From positions 1 through 64,000 of the forward strand of contig NZ_RCWC01000029.1 in NCBI RefSeq assembly GCF_018448935.1: 64,000 nt of DNA, given 5' to 3'. The notes beneath the pieces are model-generated. The model was given only the letters and a program-made list of their open reading frames with translations. It had not been told where the DNA came from and did no database searches. Source of the stretch: Photorhabdus noenieputensis. GTDB taxonomy: Bacteria; Pseudomonadota; Gammaproteobacteria; Enterobacterales; Enterobacteriaceae. Within the stretch, counting starts at the first letter, position 1; every line of letters begins with the position of its first letter. Positions 19,008-28,893 of the stretch are shown in pieces. A program made the translations under genes and the position numbers.

Positions 19008-20483
19008 ATGTCTGAATTGCAAATAACGCAAGGCTGTTTCCGTTTAAGTGATACTCGAACCTTGCAGTTATCATCACTAAAAATAACCTCTGGCGAAAAT
19101 TGGGCTTTCATTGGTGCTAATGGTAGCGGAAAATCATCATTGGCCCGTGCACTTTCAAATGAACTCGTCCTACTTTCCGGCGAACGAAATTGCTCATTTC
19201 ACAAATGTTCCCGCGTCTCGCAAGAACAATTACAAAAACTGACGGAAGAAGAATGGCAACGCAATAATACTGATATGCTCAGTGATAATGAAGATGATAC
19301 CGGTCGCACTGCGGCAGAAATTATCCAGCTTTATCATAAAGATAATGAACTTTGCCTAGAGCTGGCAAAACAGTTCGGTATTATGGATTTACTTTCCCGT
19401 CGTTTTAAATATCTTTCTACCGGTGAAACCCACAAAACATTACTTTGTCAGGCACTAATGACTTCTCCTGACTTACTGATTCTTGATGAACCTTTTAATG
19501 GTCTTGATCTATTCGCTCGTGGTCAACTCGCTGAATTACTGGAAAAATTGTCATCAAAAGGAATCGTTTTAGTGCTTATCCTTAACCGGTTCAGTGAAAT
19601 CCCAGATTTTGTTGATCAGATTGGCGTACTAGCGGATTGCCAGTTAACCTCTGTTGGCATCAAAGAAAAGGTAATGGCGGATTCACTGGTGGCTCAACTG
19701 GCTCACAGTGAAAAATTGAACGGTATTCATTTACCTGAAACAGATGAATTTCCTGTCGATGAGCAACTACCGCCCGATCAGCCTCTGATTATCCTACGTA
19801 ACGGTATCGTTCAATATAATGATCAGCCAATTTTGCATGGACTAGATTGGCAAGTTAATCCAGGTGAACACTGGCAGATTATTGGCCCAAATGGTGCTGG
19901 AAAATCAACGCTTTTGAGTCTGATTACCGGGGATCATCCTCAAGGCTACAGTAATGAGCTGATCCTTTTCGGCCGCCAACGCGGTAGTGGCGAAACTATT
20001 TGGGATATCAAACGTCACATTGGTTATGTCAGCAACAGCATTCATCTGGAATATCGTGTCAGTATCAGTGTTCGTAATGTGATTCTATCTGGTTTCTTCG
20101 ATTCAATTGGTCTTTATCAGACAGTATCAGATCGCCAGCAGCAACTTGCTGATGAATGGCTAGCTTTACTGGGATTATCTACTCAAATTGCCAACGGCCC
20201 GTTTCACAGCCTTTCATGGGGACAACAACGGCTGGTTCTAATAGCTCGCGCACTGGTTAAACATCCGGCTTTATTGATTCTGGATGAACCTCTGCAAGGG
20301 CTTGATCCACTCAACCGTCAGTTAATATTACGTTTTATTGATATCATGATTGCTGACGGTGATACTCAGCTACTGTTTGTTTCTCATCATCAAGAAGATG
20401 CGCCGCAATGCATTACTCACCGACTGATCTTTATTCCTGATGGTGATCTATACTGCTACAAAACAGAGAAAATTTCTGATTGA
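19008..20483 (+). CDS. modF: putative tandem-ATPase molybdenum transport protein
   Basis: ModF (PhrA) is a 491-residue soluble protein with two fused ABC ATPase domains. The first has GANGSGKSSLA and YLSTGETHKTLLCQAL, the second GPNGAGKSTLL and LSWGQQRLVLIARAL, with LILDEPLQGLDPL as Walker B. It has no membrane domain and its role is unsettled in the literature I know; it is linked to molybdate metabolism by position after modE. An AAGGAATAAAAG leader precedes the ATG. Confidence 0.94.
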   Translation: MSELQITQGCFRLSDTRTLQLSSLKITSGENWAFIGANGSGKSSLARALSNELVLLSGERNCSFHKCSRVSQEQLQKLTEEEWQRNNTDMLSDNEDDTGRTAAEIIQLYHKDNELCLELAKQFGIMDLLSRRFKYLSTGETHKTLLCQALMTSPDLLILDEPFNGLDLFARGQLAELLEKLSSKGIVLVLILNRFSEIPDFVDQIGVLADCQLTSVGIKEKVMADSLVAQLAHSEKLNGIHLPETDEFPVDEQLPPDQPLIILRNGIVQYNDQPILHGLDWQVNPGEHWQIIGPNGAGKSTLLSLITGDHPQGYSNELILFGRQRGSGETIWDIKRHIGYVSNSIHLEYRVSISVRNVILSGFFDSIGLYQTVSDRQQQLADEWLALLGLSTQIANGPFHSLSWGQQRLVLIARALVKHPALLILDEPLQGLDPLNRQLILRFIDIMIADGDTQLLFVSHHQEDAPQCITHRLIFIPDGDLYCYKTEKISD

Positions 20484-20493
20484 TTTCTGATAG

Positions 20494-20512
20494 TTCCCCG
20501 TTATGCGGGGAA
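20494..20512 (+). terminator. rho-independent terminator after modF
   Basis: The stem TTCCCCG / CGGGGAA with loop TTATG is followed by ATTTTC, 10 bases after the modF stop. Confidence 0.85.
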
Positions 20513-20749
20513 ATTTTCATCACTGCCATTTCTATTATAGTACCTTAATGAGGCGATCAATCCTTGACCAAACAATCTGAATTAAGAAACGATGATTACC
20601 CGCATAAAAACTTCTCCGACCAGTGAAAAAAGCATCGCAATTTAGTCATCATACATTATTATTTTTTGCTCACTAAATAACATTCATCATCGATTTTTGA
20701 TCTGCTTTTCAGATCGTTTTTTAATTTGTTAAAAATAAAGGGAAATTAT

Positions 20750-21577
20750 ATGATTTGGGGTTTACTTGCTACATCACTAGCGTTATTAGCTATCCACCGC
20801 ACTACTGCACTTATCGTTCTGCTGGCCGCAATTATTACTGGGTTCGTCACGCAAACTATGATTTATCCGGCAATCGCCACTATTGCGATTATTTTTTTGT
20901 TGGGCGCACTACGTATCTATTTTCAGCAAAATAACATCATTAAAATAACAACTGAACTACTATTACTCGCCTTTGCAGCGGCATTATTCCTACACCTGCT
21001 CCCCGGTTTTAATAACCTGAAATATCTCGATAAAGTTCAAATAGGCCCTCATAGTGCCCCATTCTCAATGTATTTCAACTTTGACAAAGCACTCATTCCT
21101 TTCCTGTTGTTATGCTGCATACCCGGCCTATTTACAACAAAGCCACTGACCAAAACTCAGCCTTATGCATGGATAATCTTAGCTACAGCGATTCCCGTAC
21201 TGCTGAGTATTGCAACCGCTCTCGGAGGACTAGCAGTTGAACTGCATACGCCACAATGGTTGCCGATGTTTATGCTGGCAAATATTTTCTTCGTTTCTCT
21301 GGCAGAAGAAGCACTATTCCGTGGCTATATCCAACAGAGGTTAAGTCAATGGATGAACCCCTATTTTGCCCTGATCATCACTGCGTTGATTTTTGGCGGC
21401 GCACACTTCGTCGGCGGCCCATTACTGATGATTTTTGCTACACTTGCAGGATTAATATATGGGCTAGCATGGATGTGGAGTGGTCGTCTGTGGGTCGCTG
21501 TTGGGTTCCACTTCGCGCTCAATTTGGTTCATTTGCTGTTCTTTACTTACCCAATCAAGTTGGTGAGCGCACTATAA
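20750..21577 (+). CDS. CPBP-family intramembrane metalloprotease
   Basis: A ~275-residue polytopic membrane protein with the three CPBP/Rce1-like motifs in its last third: EEALFRGYIQQRL (EExxxR), FGGAHFVGG (FxxxH) and HFALN. These glutamate/histidine residues form the metal-dependent active site of CAAX prenyl proteases; bacterial members act in bacteriocin immunity, protein processing or are uncharacterised. I prefer the ATG (MIWGLLATS) after AAAGGGAAATTAT over an upstream TTG. It replaces the gal operon that lies between modF and gpmA in E. coli. The substrate is unknown. Confidence 0.85.
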   Translation: MIWGLLATSLALLAIHRTTALIVLLAAIITGFVTQTMIYPAIATIAIIFLLGALRIYFQQNNIIKITTELLLLAFAAALFLHLLPGFNNLKYLDKVQIGPHSAPFSMYFNFDKALIPFLLLCCIPGLFTTKPLTKTQPYAWIILATAIPVLLSIATALGGLAVELHTPQWLPMFMLANIFFVSLAEEALFRGYIQQRLSQWMNPYFALIITALIFGGAHFVGGPLLMIFATLAGLIYGLAWMWSGRLWVAVGFHFALNLVHLLFFTYPIKLVSAL

Positions 21578-21710
21578 ACGTGTCCGGTACCTATTCAGCA
21601 ATCTGCAAGCAAATAAAGTTTGAAACAAGACTATTGATTGCTGTTCTGGTGCATAGGGCAATATAATGTGTTCAATTATCATTAAGTTTGATTTTTAAGG
21701 AGTTTAAGCT

Positions 21711-22463
21711 ATGGCTGTCACTAAACTGGTTCTGGTAAGACATGGCGAAAGCGAGTGGAACAAAGAAAACCGTTTCACTGGCTGGACTGACGTCGCGTTA
21801 TCTGAAAAAGGTCGCGCCGAAGCTCAACAAGCAGGGCAACTGTTGAAAGAAGAGGGTTTTGTTTTTGATTTTGCCTACACCTCCGTGCTAAAACGCGCTA
21901 TCCACACGCTGTGGAACATTCTGGATCAAGTTGATCAACAGTGGTTACCTGTTGAAAAAAGCTGGAAACTGAATGAACGTCATTATGGTGCTCTGCAAGG
22001 TCTGGACAAATCAGAAACCGCAGCTAAATACGGCGATGATCAGGTTAAACTGTGGCGTCGCGGTTTTGCTATCACCCCACCGGATTTAACTAAAGATGAT
22101 GAACGTTTCCCAGGCCATGATCCACGTTATGCGAATCTGAAACCAGAAGAGTTACCAGTGACTGAAAGCCTGGCAACGACGATTGAACGCGTGATCCCTT
22201 ACTGGGAAGAAGTTATCAAACCGCGTGTTGCTCAAGGCGAGAAAGTGATTATCGCAGCGCACGGTAATTCTTTGCGCGCGTTGGTTAAATATCTGGACGA
22301 TATGAGCGAAGAAGCCATTCTTGAGCTGAATATCCCAACAGCAGTACCTTTGGTTTATGAATTCGACGAAAATATGAAACCAATCAAGCATTACTATCTG
22401 GGTAACGCGGATGAAATCGCAGCAAAAGCCGCCGCGGTAGCCAACCAAGGTAAAGCAAAGTAA
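21711..22463 (+). CDS. gpmA: 2,3-bisphosphoglycerate-dependent phosphoglycerate mutase
   Basis: GpmA interconverts 3- and 2-phosphoglycerate in glycolysis. The 250-residue protein has the phosphohistidine motif [31 protein letters not shown], and [12 protein letters not shown] with the second active-site histidine. It is essentially identical in plan to E. coli GpmA, with a strong AAGGAG ribosome site. Confidence 0.98.
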   Translation: MAVTKLVLVRHGESEWNKENRFTGWTDVALSEKGRAEAQQAGQLLKEEGFVFDFAYTSVLKRAIHTLWNILDQVDQQWLPVEKSWKLNERHYGALQGLDKSETAAKYGDDQVKLWRRGFAITPPDLTKDDERFPGHDPRYANLKPEELPVTESLATTIERVIPYWEEVIKPRVAQGEKVIIAAHGNSLRALVKYLDDMSEEAILELNIPTAVPLVYEFDENMKPIKHYYLGNADEIAAKAAAVANQGKAK

Positions 22464-22510
22464 TTTTCTTGCTATAAAAAATTGCTGACAGCGTATTTTC
22501 CAGCAAACAT

Positions 22511-22541
22511 AAAAAACCGGAGTTGTCGATTCCGGTTTTTT
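22511..22541. terminator. bidirectional terminator between gpmA and aroG
   Basis: AAAAAACCGGA and TCCGGTTTTTT form a stem with a 9-base loop; the A/T tracts give a U-run in both directions. It separates the convergent gpmA and aroG. Confidence 0.92.
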
Positions 22542-22559
22542 CACATTGGAAAAATGTTA

Positions 22560-23612
22560 TCAGCCACGACGCGCTTTTATTGCCGAAGACAATTGACGTA
22601 ACAAAATTTCAGTGTCAGCCCAACCAATGCAAGCATCAGTAATACTTTTGCCATATACCAATGGCAGGCCGCTATCTGGGTTCTGATTTCCCTCTTCCAA
22701 ATGACTTTCCACCATGACACCAATAATCGCTTTCTCCCCTGCGATAAGCTGCCGACTCACATCTGAACACACATCCATTTGCTTTTTAAATTGTTTACAA
22801 CTATTGGCATGACTGAAATCAATCATAATCCTTGCCGGCAACCCTGCTTTTTCCAGATCTTGCTTCACGGCAGCAACATGTTCAGAACTATAATTCGGCT
22901 CTTTACCACCACGCAGGATGATATGACAATCATTGTTTCCGCTGGTATTCACAATCGCGGAATATCCCCATTTAGTTACAGAAAGAAAACTGTGGGGGGA
23001 ACCTGCCGCATTAATCGCATCAATGGCAACTTTTATCGTACCATCGGTGCCATTTTTAAAACCAACCGGACAGGAAAGACCAGAAGCCAACTCACGATGG
23101 ACCTGAGATTCCGTTGTACGAGCGCCAATTGCCCCCCAACTCATCAAATCGGCTAAATACTGTGGAGAAATCATATCCAGATATTCACCCGCAGCCGGTA
23201 GCCCCATGTCATTAATATCCCGCAACAACTGACGAGCTAAACGCAAACCATCATTAATATCAAAACTGTGATTCATATGAGGGTCATTAATTAACCCTTT
23301 CCAGCCAATGGTTGTACGCGGTTTTTCAAAATAAACTCGCATGACAACTTCCAGATCCTCTTTCAGCTCCTCACGCAATTCATTCAGCCGTCCGGCATAT
23401 TCCATAGCTGCTTTAGGATCATGAATAGAACATGGCCCAATCACAACCAACAGACGATCATCTTCACCGGTCAGAATTTGATGAATCGTTTTGCGAGCCT
23501 TACGTACTGTAAATGCAGCCTTTTCAGTTGCTGGAAATTTTTCAAGTAGTGCCACAGGAGGTAATAATTCTTTTATCTCTTTAATTCTTATATCATCATT
23601 CTGATAATTCAT
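22560..23612 (-). CDS. aroG: DAHP synthase, phenylalanine-sensitive type
   Basis: AroG condenses phosphoenolpyruvate and erythrose 4-phosphate, the first shikimate-pathway step. The 350-residue protein matches E. coli AroG (MNYQNDDIRIKEIKELLPPV; GPCSIHDPKAAMEY; RVYFEKPRTT; GARTTESQVHRELASGLSCP; MIDFSHANS). The AroG isozyme is inhibited by phenylalanine; that subtype is inferred from similarity. A weak TyrR-like half-site upstream (TGTAAA on the plus strand) is not convincing. Confidence 0.95.
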   Translation of the reverse strand: MNYQNDDIRIKEIKELLPPVALLEKFPATEKAAFTVRKARKTIHQILTGEDDRLLVVIGPCSIHDPKAAMEYAGRLNELREELKEDLEVVMRVYFEKPRTTIGWKGLINDPHMNHSFDINDGLRLARQLLRDINDMGLPAAGEYLDMISPQYLADLMSWGAIGARTTESQVHRELASGLSCPVGFKNGTDGTIKVAIDAINAAGSPHSFLSVTKWGYSAIVNTSGNNDCHIILRGGKEPNYSSEHVAAVKQDLEKAGLPARIMIDFSHANSCKQFKKQMDVCSDVSRQLIAGEKAIIGVMVESHLEEGNQNPDSGLPLVYGKSITDACIGWADTEILLRQLSSAIKARRG

Positions 23613-23872
23613 AGCCCTCTCTCATCTAACATCTTTGTATATTTAATTAAAGCAATCTTGTGATTTTAATCTAACTGTTAGAAGCCAAACTGTAAATATT
23701 CTTTGTAGAGAATAAATAAATCAATGCTTAACTCAAAACATAGCAAGATATTGTCAAATGTGGTTAGTTCTATTCTTATGGTTGAAATATCTTTAGAAAT
23801 GAGAATTATCAAAGTAAATATCTAAAAATATGCCAGAAATCGACAAAACAATTCTCTGGCATAGTTAAGAAA

Positions 23873-24598
23873 TTATTTCATATGAGATAATGGTAAAGAA
23901 TGGTTTTCCTTAGCTGCCTGAATCCACAAACGGGAGCCATTAAATGCAATACCCAAGAGAATCACATACTGCAACGACATTGCCAGCACGCCTTGATGGA
24001 AATAGATAACAACGCTTATCACATTGATAACCATCCACACCAGCCAGTTTTCAACATATTTGCGGGTCATCAGAACCATTGCCACAATGGATAGCACCGT
24101 CATTGTCGAATCCCAGAATGGGAATGCATCAGGCTCCAACATCGGCATTTGGACATTAAAGCCAAATTTTTGCATAATCGTAACGGTAATCTGAGTCAGA
24201 TAGCCAAAGACTCGATCAATATTAAAAGTCATAATGGCTATCAATAGTACAGAAATTAGACTAATTATCACCGCCTTATTCAAACTTAACCAACGTATTT
24301 TAAGCTGAATCTGCTGCTGATCATTAACCCTGCTCCAGGCATACCAACCATAAATATTTGCCGCAAAGAAGAATAATTGTAGCAATAAACTGGCATAAAG
24401 TTGAATTTGGAAGAAAATCACAGCAAATAATGTGACATTAATTAGTCCAAACAAATAATTAATTATCTTCTCCTGACTGGCAAACCAAATACATAACAAA
24501 CCGGCAATCGTACCTACTGCTTCAATCCACGATAAATCATATCCTCCCTTTCCCAGAGGTATATTGACTAATATGTTGTTAATACTGAAAAAATCCAT
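23873..24598 (-). CDS. pnuC: nicotinamide riboside transporter
   Basis: PnuC imports nicotinamide riboside for NAD salvage. The 241-residue protein has about seven membrane segments and the family block FFFAANIYGWYAWSR plus DAFPFWDS and RKYVENWLVWMVINVISVV. It follows nadA in the same direction with a 54-base gap, so both are probably controlled by the NadR box upstream of nadA. Confidence 0.95.
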   Translation of the reverse strand: MDFFSINNILVNIPLGKGGYDLSWIEAVGTIAGLLCIWFASQEKIINYLFGLINVTLFAVIFFQIQLYASLLLQLFFFAANIYGWYAWSRVNDQQQIQLKIRWLSLNKAVIISLISVLLIAIMTFNIDRVFGYLTQITVTIMQKFGFNVQMPMLEPDAFPFWDSTMTVLSIVAMVLMTRKYVENWLVWMVINVISVVIYFHQGVLAMSLQYVILLGIAFNGSRLWIQAAKENHSLPLSHMK

Positions 24599-24652
24599 CT
24601 GTTATATCCTATTATTATCTACAATAAAATATTACTCTCATTATTCAATTTC

Positions 24653-25693
24653 CTATTTTAACTGAGTTGCAAAATCAAGCATCCTATTTAAAGGAATAAG
24701 AGCCTTTTCCCGCAACTCTTTTTCAACCCATATTTCATGCTGATCCCCTCCCCGCTCCAGTCCCTGAACGATGGCTTGTAAGCCATTCATTGCCATCCAC
24801 GGACAATGAGCGCAACTACGGCAACTCGCCCCTTCTCCCGCCGTAGGCGCTGCAAATAACTGCTTCTCAGGACATGCTTGCTGCATTTTATAAAAGATGC
24901 CTTTATCCGTTGCCACAATCAGTTTCTGATGTGGCAAAGATTGCGCGGCTTTGATTAATTGACTGGTCGAACCAACAGCATCAGCCAGATCAATAACAGC
25001 TTGCGGTGATTCAGGATGAACCAATACCGCAGCATCGGGATGCAAGCCTTTTACTCTTATCAAAGCCTGAGTTTTAAATTCATCATGAACAATACAAGCC
25101 CCTTGCCAACAAAGAATATCGGCTCCTGTTTGTTTACGGACATAATTCCCCAAGTGGCGATCGGGAGCCCAAATAATCTTCTTCCCCTGACTATCCAGAT
25201 AATCGATCAGTTCGACAGCAATACTTGAAGTCACAACCCAATCCGCTCGTGCTTTAACGGCTGCTGACGTATTTGCATAAACCACAACGGTACGATCAGG
25301 ATTGTCATCACAAAACTGGGTGAACTCTTTTTCAGGGCAACCAAGATCTAGCGAACACTCAGCTTCCAACGTTGGCATTAAAACACGCTTCTCAGGGTTG
25401 AGAATTTTGGCGGTTTCTCCCATAAATCGCACACCGGCAACCAATAAAGTAGAGGCGGGATGATTATTACCAAAACGCGCCATTTCCAATGAATCTGCGA
25501 CACACCCTCCTGTCTCTTCCGCTAAAGCCTGGATCTCAGGATCGGTGTAATAATGTGCAACCATAACAGCATCCTGCTGTTTCAGAAGGCGTTTAATTTT
25601 TTCACGGCAATGTTTTTTTTCATCCTTACTGAGAAAAGCTGGTTTGGGTGGGAAGGGATAAATAGTTGAATTAAAATCAATATACTGGTTCAT
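24653..25693 (-). CDS. nadA: quinolinate synthase A
   Basis: NadA condenses iminoaspartate with dihydroxyacetone phosphate, giving quinolinate for NAD. The 346-residue protein has the [12 protein letters not shown] and [15 protein letters not shown] motifs, [19 protein letters not shown], and the cluster cysteines in [23 protein letters not shown] and [11 protein letters not shown]. Confidence 0.97.
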   Translation of the reverse strand: MNQYIDFNSTIYPFPPKPAFLSKDEKKHCREKIKRLLKQQDAVMVAHYYTDPEIQALAEETGGCVADSLEMARFGNNHPASTLLVAGVRFMGETAKILNPEKRVLMPTLEAECSLDLGCPEKEFTQFCDDNPDRTVVVYANTSAAVKARADWVVTSSIAVELIDYLDSQGKKIIWAPDRHLGNYVRKQTGADILCWQGACIVHDEFKTQALIRVKGLHPDAAVLVHPESPQAVIDLADAVGSTSQLIKAAQSLPHQKLIVATDKGIFYKMQQACPEKQLFAAPTAGEGASCRSCAHCPWMAMNGLQAIVQGLERGGDQHEIWVEKELREKALIPLNRMLDFATQLK

Positions 25694-25766
25694 TAGTTTG
25701 ACTCTCTGTTTAGTATATGGTTTTAAAAAACGAATATTTTGGTTTTAAGTCCGAAAAATCGCCCAG

Positions 25767-25790
25767 TTTTGTTTAATATACTAAACAAAA
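25767..25790. promoter_or_regulatory. NadR operator of nadA-pnuC
   Basis: A perfect palindrome: TTTTGTTTA, six bases, TAAACAAAA. It contains TGTTTA-N6-TAAACA, the NadR consensus. It lies ~74 bases upstream of nadA, so NAD-dependent repression is expected. A further half-site (TGTTTAGTATATGG) lies nearer the start. Confidence 0.88.
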
Positions 25791-25895
25791 TAACCAATTT
25801 ATAGTAATTTATCGCGAGATATTTTCGTCTGTTATGGGATGGTTAAACAGAGAACAGAGAACAGAGAAAATGATGCTATCTGGTCTATCGGTAAT

Positions 25896-26024
25896 ATATG
25901 CCCTATGGATTTCAAGATGGATCGCGACGGCAAGGGAGCGAATCCCCGGGAGCATAGATAACTATGTGACCGGGGTGAGTGAGTGCAGCCAACAAAGAGG
26001 CAACTTGAAAGATAACGGGTATAT
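25896..26024. repeat. dispersed palindromic repeat, copy 2
   Basis: Same unit and orientation as 10878-11015, about 9 bp shorter because one GGGGTGGCT duplication in the middle is absent. A 69-codon frame passing through it is an artefact of the repeat. Confidence 0.85.
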
Positions 26025-26280
26025 GCTGAAATTGATATACTGACAATAGCTCAGAACTTAAATGTTATGCCTTTTTGATTATAAATATCCACATAGTCAT
26101 TCGACTGTGAAAGACAAACTATCTTTATCTTGAGGCCGGTGATTTTAACCTTTTACATAAAAGAGTAAGTATAGCCTCTAATAAATAATCCGCTCTGTGA
26201 TGTGATTCAGAATTTTTGTTAACAAACATGCTTTCTAATTTGACAGCAAATATTAATTTTAATATAAATTAATTTACAGT

Positions 26281-26418
26281 CGCTATATTTTCAGTTGGCA
26301 TTTAGAAACTGGTGAAGTATTTGGTTAGTCATTTTTGGATCAAGATTATGCTAAAGGAATAATAAATATAGATAAAGAAAAAATTATTATTTATGGTGGA
26401 AATAATAAAGGAAAATAA
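26281..26418 (+). pseudogene. degraded coding remnant upstream of the ABC operon
   Basis: One frame reads RYIFSWHLETGEVFG, stop, SFLDQDYAKGIINIDKEK, then IIIYGGNNKGK and a final stop. The strings look like protein C-terminus with one in-frame stop and no start. I do not recognise the family. It suggests that a gene preceding the exporter has decayed. Confidence 0.45.
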
Positions 26419-26466
26419 TATATCATGAATAATAATGACATATTACTTACAAAATAGTGAATTGAA

Positions 26467-27231
26467 ATGATAAAAATTACTGATTTATGCTTTAGTTATA
26501 AAAGCAGAGAAATTAAAAAGAATATTTTTAAAAATATATTTTCATTAAATGAAGTCGAAGTGATTTTATTTGAAAATATAAACATTGAAATATTTGACGA
26601 TAGCAAGATTATAGGATTACTGGGGAAGAATGGCGCAGGAAAAACAACTTTAATTAAACTAATTTCCGGAATTTTAACTCCAAACTCTGGAAGCATTACC
26701 GTTTTTGGTATTAATTCGAGTGGCAGACCTCTTAATCTTTTATCTAATCTTGGTATCGTTTTTGGCAATAAATCAATGCTTTGGGAAGAATTATCTCTCT
26801 ATGAAAATATTGAGCTTTTTTCTAAGATATACAAACGTAATTATGATAAGAATAGTGTTGAGAATATGATAGAAATGTTGAACCTTAGAAGTATAGCAAA
26901 AAAACCAGCAAAAACGTGTTCTTTAGGTCAATCTGTAAAATCTAACTTATTAATACACTTTCTTAATAGGCCAAAATTACTGATATTGGATGAACCAACA
27001 ATCGGATTAGATATAGAATCACAAATTCTATTACGCAATATATTAAAAGATTATGCTAAAAATAATGAAAGCAAAATACTCATTACCTCACATAATATGA
27101 TAGATATTGCGGATGTTTGCAAAGACATTATCTTCTTGAAGAATGGTGAAATATCAAAAATAAATCTAAATAAAAATAATTCGAAAGAAAAGAATGCGCT
27201 ATATCTAGAGGGACTATTCTGTGATAATTAA
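26467..27231 (+). CDS. ABC transporter ATP-binding protein
   Basis: A 254-residue ATPase with Walker A GLLGKNGAGKTT (~residue 50), Q-loop region, signature variant CSLGQSVKSNLL, Walker B LLILDEPTIGLD, and the H-loop ITSHNMIDI. The type is that of ABC-2 exporters of antibiotics, polysaccharides or lipids. It overlaps the first permease gene by 11 bases. The operon is strikingly A/T-rich compared with the core genes and sits in the nadA-tRNA accessory block, both signs of horizontal gain. Confidence 0.88.
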   Translation: MIKITDLCFSYKSREIKKNIFKNIFSLNEVEVILFENINIEIFDDSKIIGLLGKNGAGKTTLIKLISGILTPNSGSITVFGINSSGRPLNLLSNLGIVFGNKSMLWEELSLYENIELFSKIYKRNYDKNSVENMIEMLNLRSIAKKPAKTCSLGQSVKSNLLIHFLNRPKLLILDEPTIGLDIESQILLRNILKDYAKNNESKILITSHNMIDIADVCKDIIFLKNGEISKINLNKNNSKEKNALYLEGLFCDN

Positions 27232-27973
27232 ATTTTCTTTTATTGAAACCATTAGAGCGAAGAATATAATATTTGGTTACTTATTTATAATTTTAACATT
27301 ATATGCAGTTGAACTATCTTTTTGGGATACCATGACAAAATCAAATGGTTTTGTTAACTATACACATGATGAGATAATAATTTATATATTATGGTCTGTT
27401 ATTATATTTCAATTAACAAGTATTACCGGATTTCCAGAAAATTTATCATTCCATATTGAAGATGGCAGTATAGATAGACTAATTATAATGCCAAAATCAA
27501 TACTATTATATTATTCAGAATATGCTTTGGGACAGATATCAGCTAGATTATTCATAATGTCACCATTAATTTCATTCATAATTATATACCAAAAGGACAT
27601 TCCTAATTTTATATATCTATTTATTTCTTTATGTATAGGGCTGTTTATCAACTTGTACTTAACAATGATATTGTCATGTATGGCATTCAAATTTAGAGGC
27701 TCGTACTCTTTTATAATTATTAAGGATACTTTGTCATGGGTCCTTTCAGGTGCGTTAATACCATTAGATGTGTTTAGTGATTCTTTAAAATCAATATTTA
27801 ATTATATTCCATTTCAATATATTACCTATATTCCAGTTAAAATTGCAACAAATTCAATATCTATTTACTTTATAGTTTATGGATCTTTAGTCATGGTGTG
27901 TTTAATGATAATTTTTAATTTCATTTGGAATTATATGTTAAAATACAATCAAGGATATAATGGTAATGCTTAG
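27221..27973 (+). CDS. ABC-2 type permease, first subunit
   Basis: A 250-residue protein with about six membrane segments. The stretch FHIEDGSIDRLIIMPKSILL resembles the family of ABC-2 permeases (DUF990/ABC2_membrane_6) in which two different permeases pair with one ATPase. It ends with a stop overlapping the ATG of the second permease gene. Substrate unknown. Confidence 0.7.
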   Translation: MIIKFSFIETIRAKNIIFGYLFIILTLYAVELSFWDTMTKSNGFVNYTHDEIIIYILWSVIIFQLTSITGFPENLSFHIEDGSIDRLIIMPKSILLYYSEYALGQISARLFIMSPLISFIIIYQKDIPNFIYLFISLCIGLFINLYLTMILSCMAFKFRGSYSFIIIKDTLSWVLSGALIPLDVFSDSLKSIFNYIPFQYITYIPVKIATNSISIYFIVYGSLVMVCLMIIFNFIWNYMLKYNQGYNGNA

Positions 27974-28735
27974 GATCATATTTATTGGTTTTAAAAGTGG
28001 ATTGTCAGAAGCAAAAAAAAGCCCATTAAATTTTTGGTTATCCGCTTTCGTTAATTTTAGTTACTATATAGCACAAGCTTTTTTTGGTATGCTATTTTAA
28101 ACTCACAATCTTCAAGTTATATTTTATCTGATGATTTTGTTATTATATTTTTCACTACGGTATGTTTAGTCGATAATTTTTATCTTTTTTTATTTGGTAA
28201 AGGAAGCCTCTTGCTAGTTAAAAAAGTCAAATCATTAAAGTTAGAACCTCATTTAACGTTACCTATAAATACTCAATTTTTATATGTCACTACAAATATT
28301 GCATTTGAGCATTTTTTGTTGTCATTCCTATCTTTAGTCTTATTTTTTACTGTACATATTTACCTTGGTACTAATATTTTGTTGGTTTTTTTACATTTTA
28401 TAATGGCATTAGAAGGAGTCTTAATACTTACTTCAATTACATGGATCATAAGAACAACAATATTTTGGACAGCTTCATTAGTTAGTATTAAAAACTCAAA
28501 TCCTTGTTTTAAAGTATTGGTGAGACCTGAACAATCTTTTCATGGTGTAGTTCGTTTTATGTTAATGTTCATACTTCCGTGTCTATTTATAACTGGCATT
28601 CCAGCTTCAGTAGCAAGTGGAATAATGAGTATGAAATGGTTTTTTATTCAAACTCTGGTCACATTGATTTTAATTTTTATAGCAAAATTGGTTTTTGATA
28701 TTGGTGTCAAAAGGTATTCGAAATATATAACGTGA
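27966..28735 (+). pseudogene. ABC-2 type permease, second subunit, frameshifted in a T7 tract
   Basis: The ATG overlaps the stop of the first permease. The frame reads MLRIIFIGFKSGLSEAKK... to AQAFFGMLF and stops at 28098. Adding one T to the T7 run at 28079-28085 gives AQAFFWYAILNSQ and joins the downstream frame that continues to 28735, for a total of ~256 residues, nearly equal to the partner permease. The downstream half has four hydrophobic segments and is otherwise intact. The gene is therefore off in this sequence, by decay, reversible slippage or sequencing error. Confidence 0.75.
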
Positions 28736-28744
28736 GGAAACACA

Positions 28745-28891
28745 ATGAAATTAGAAATTATTTCAGTAAGCTATAGTTCACATTCCAATTCAGGTAAAGT
28801 TGGTGATTTCTCAGATTTACTTGAAATAACTAAAAAAAATAAAGCCAGACTAGCCGGCTTTATTTTTACTTCAAGCTGTACCGTCCACTAG
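28745..28891 (+). pseudogene. truncated fourth gene of the ABC operon
   Basis: After GAGGAAACACA comes an ATG opening MKLEIISVSYSSHSNSGKVG and continuing to about DFSDLLEIT. From there the sequence becomes the terminator hairpin of the tail-fibre cassette and the frame closes after 48 residues. The good ribosome site and 10-base gap to the permease suggest a real downstream gene whose 3' part was replaced at this junction. Product unknown; a genuine small peptide cannot be excluded. Confidence 0.45.
28838..28864. terminator. terminator downstream of tail-fibre gene 1
   Basis: The stem AATAAAGCC / GGCTTTATT with a 9-base loop is followed on the minus strand by a T8 run, and on the plus strand by TTT. 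A near copy follows the second tail-fibre gene. Confidence 0.8.
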
Positions 28892-28893
28892 AA

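Noticed and set aside
23691-23708. TyrR box upstream of aroG
   Set aside because: Only one half (TGTAAA / TTTACA) matches; the other has three mismatches.
25834-26043. 69-codon open frame
   Set aside because: It runs through the dispersed palindromic repeat and has no homologous protein content.
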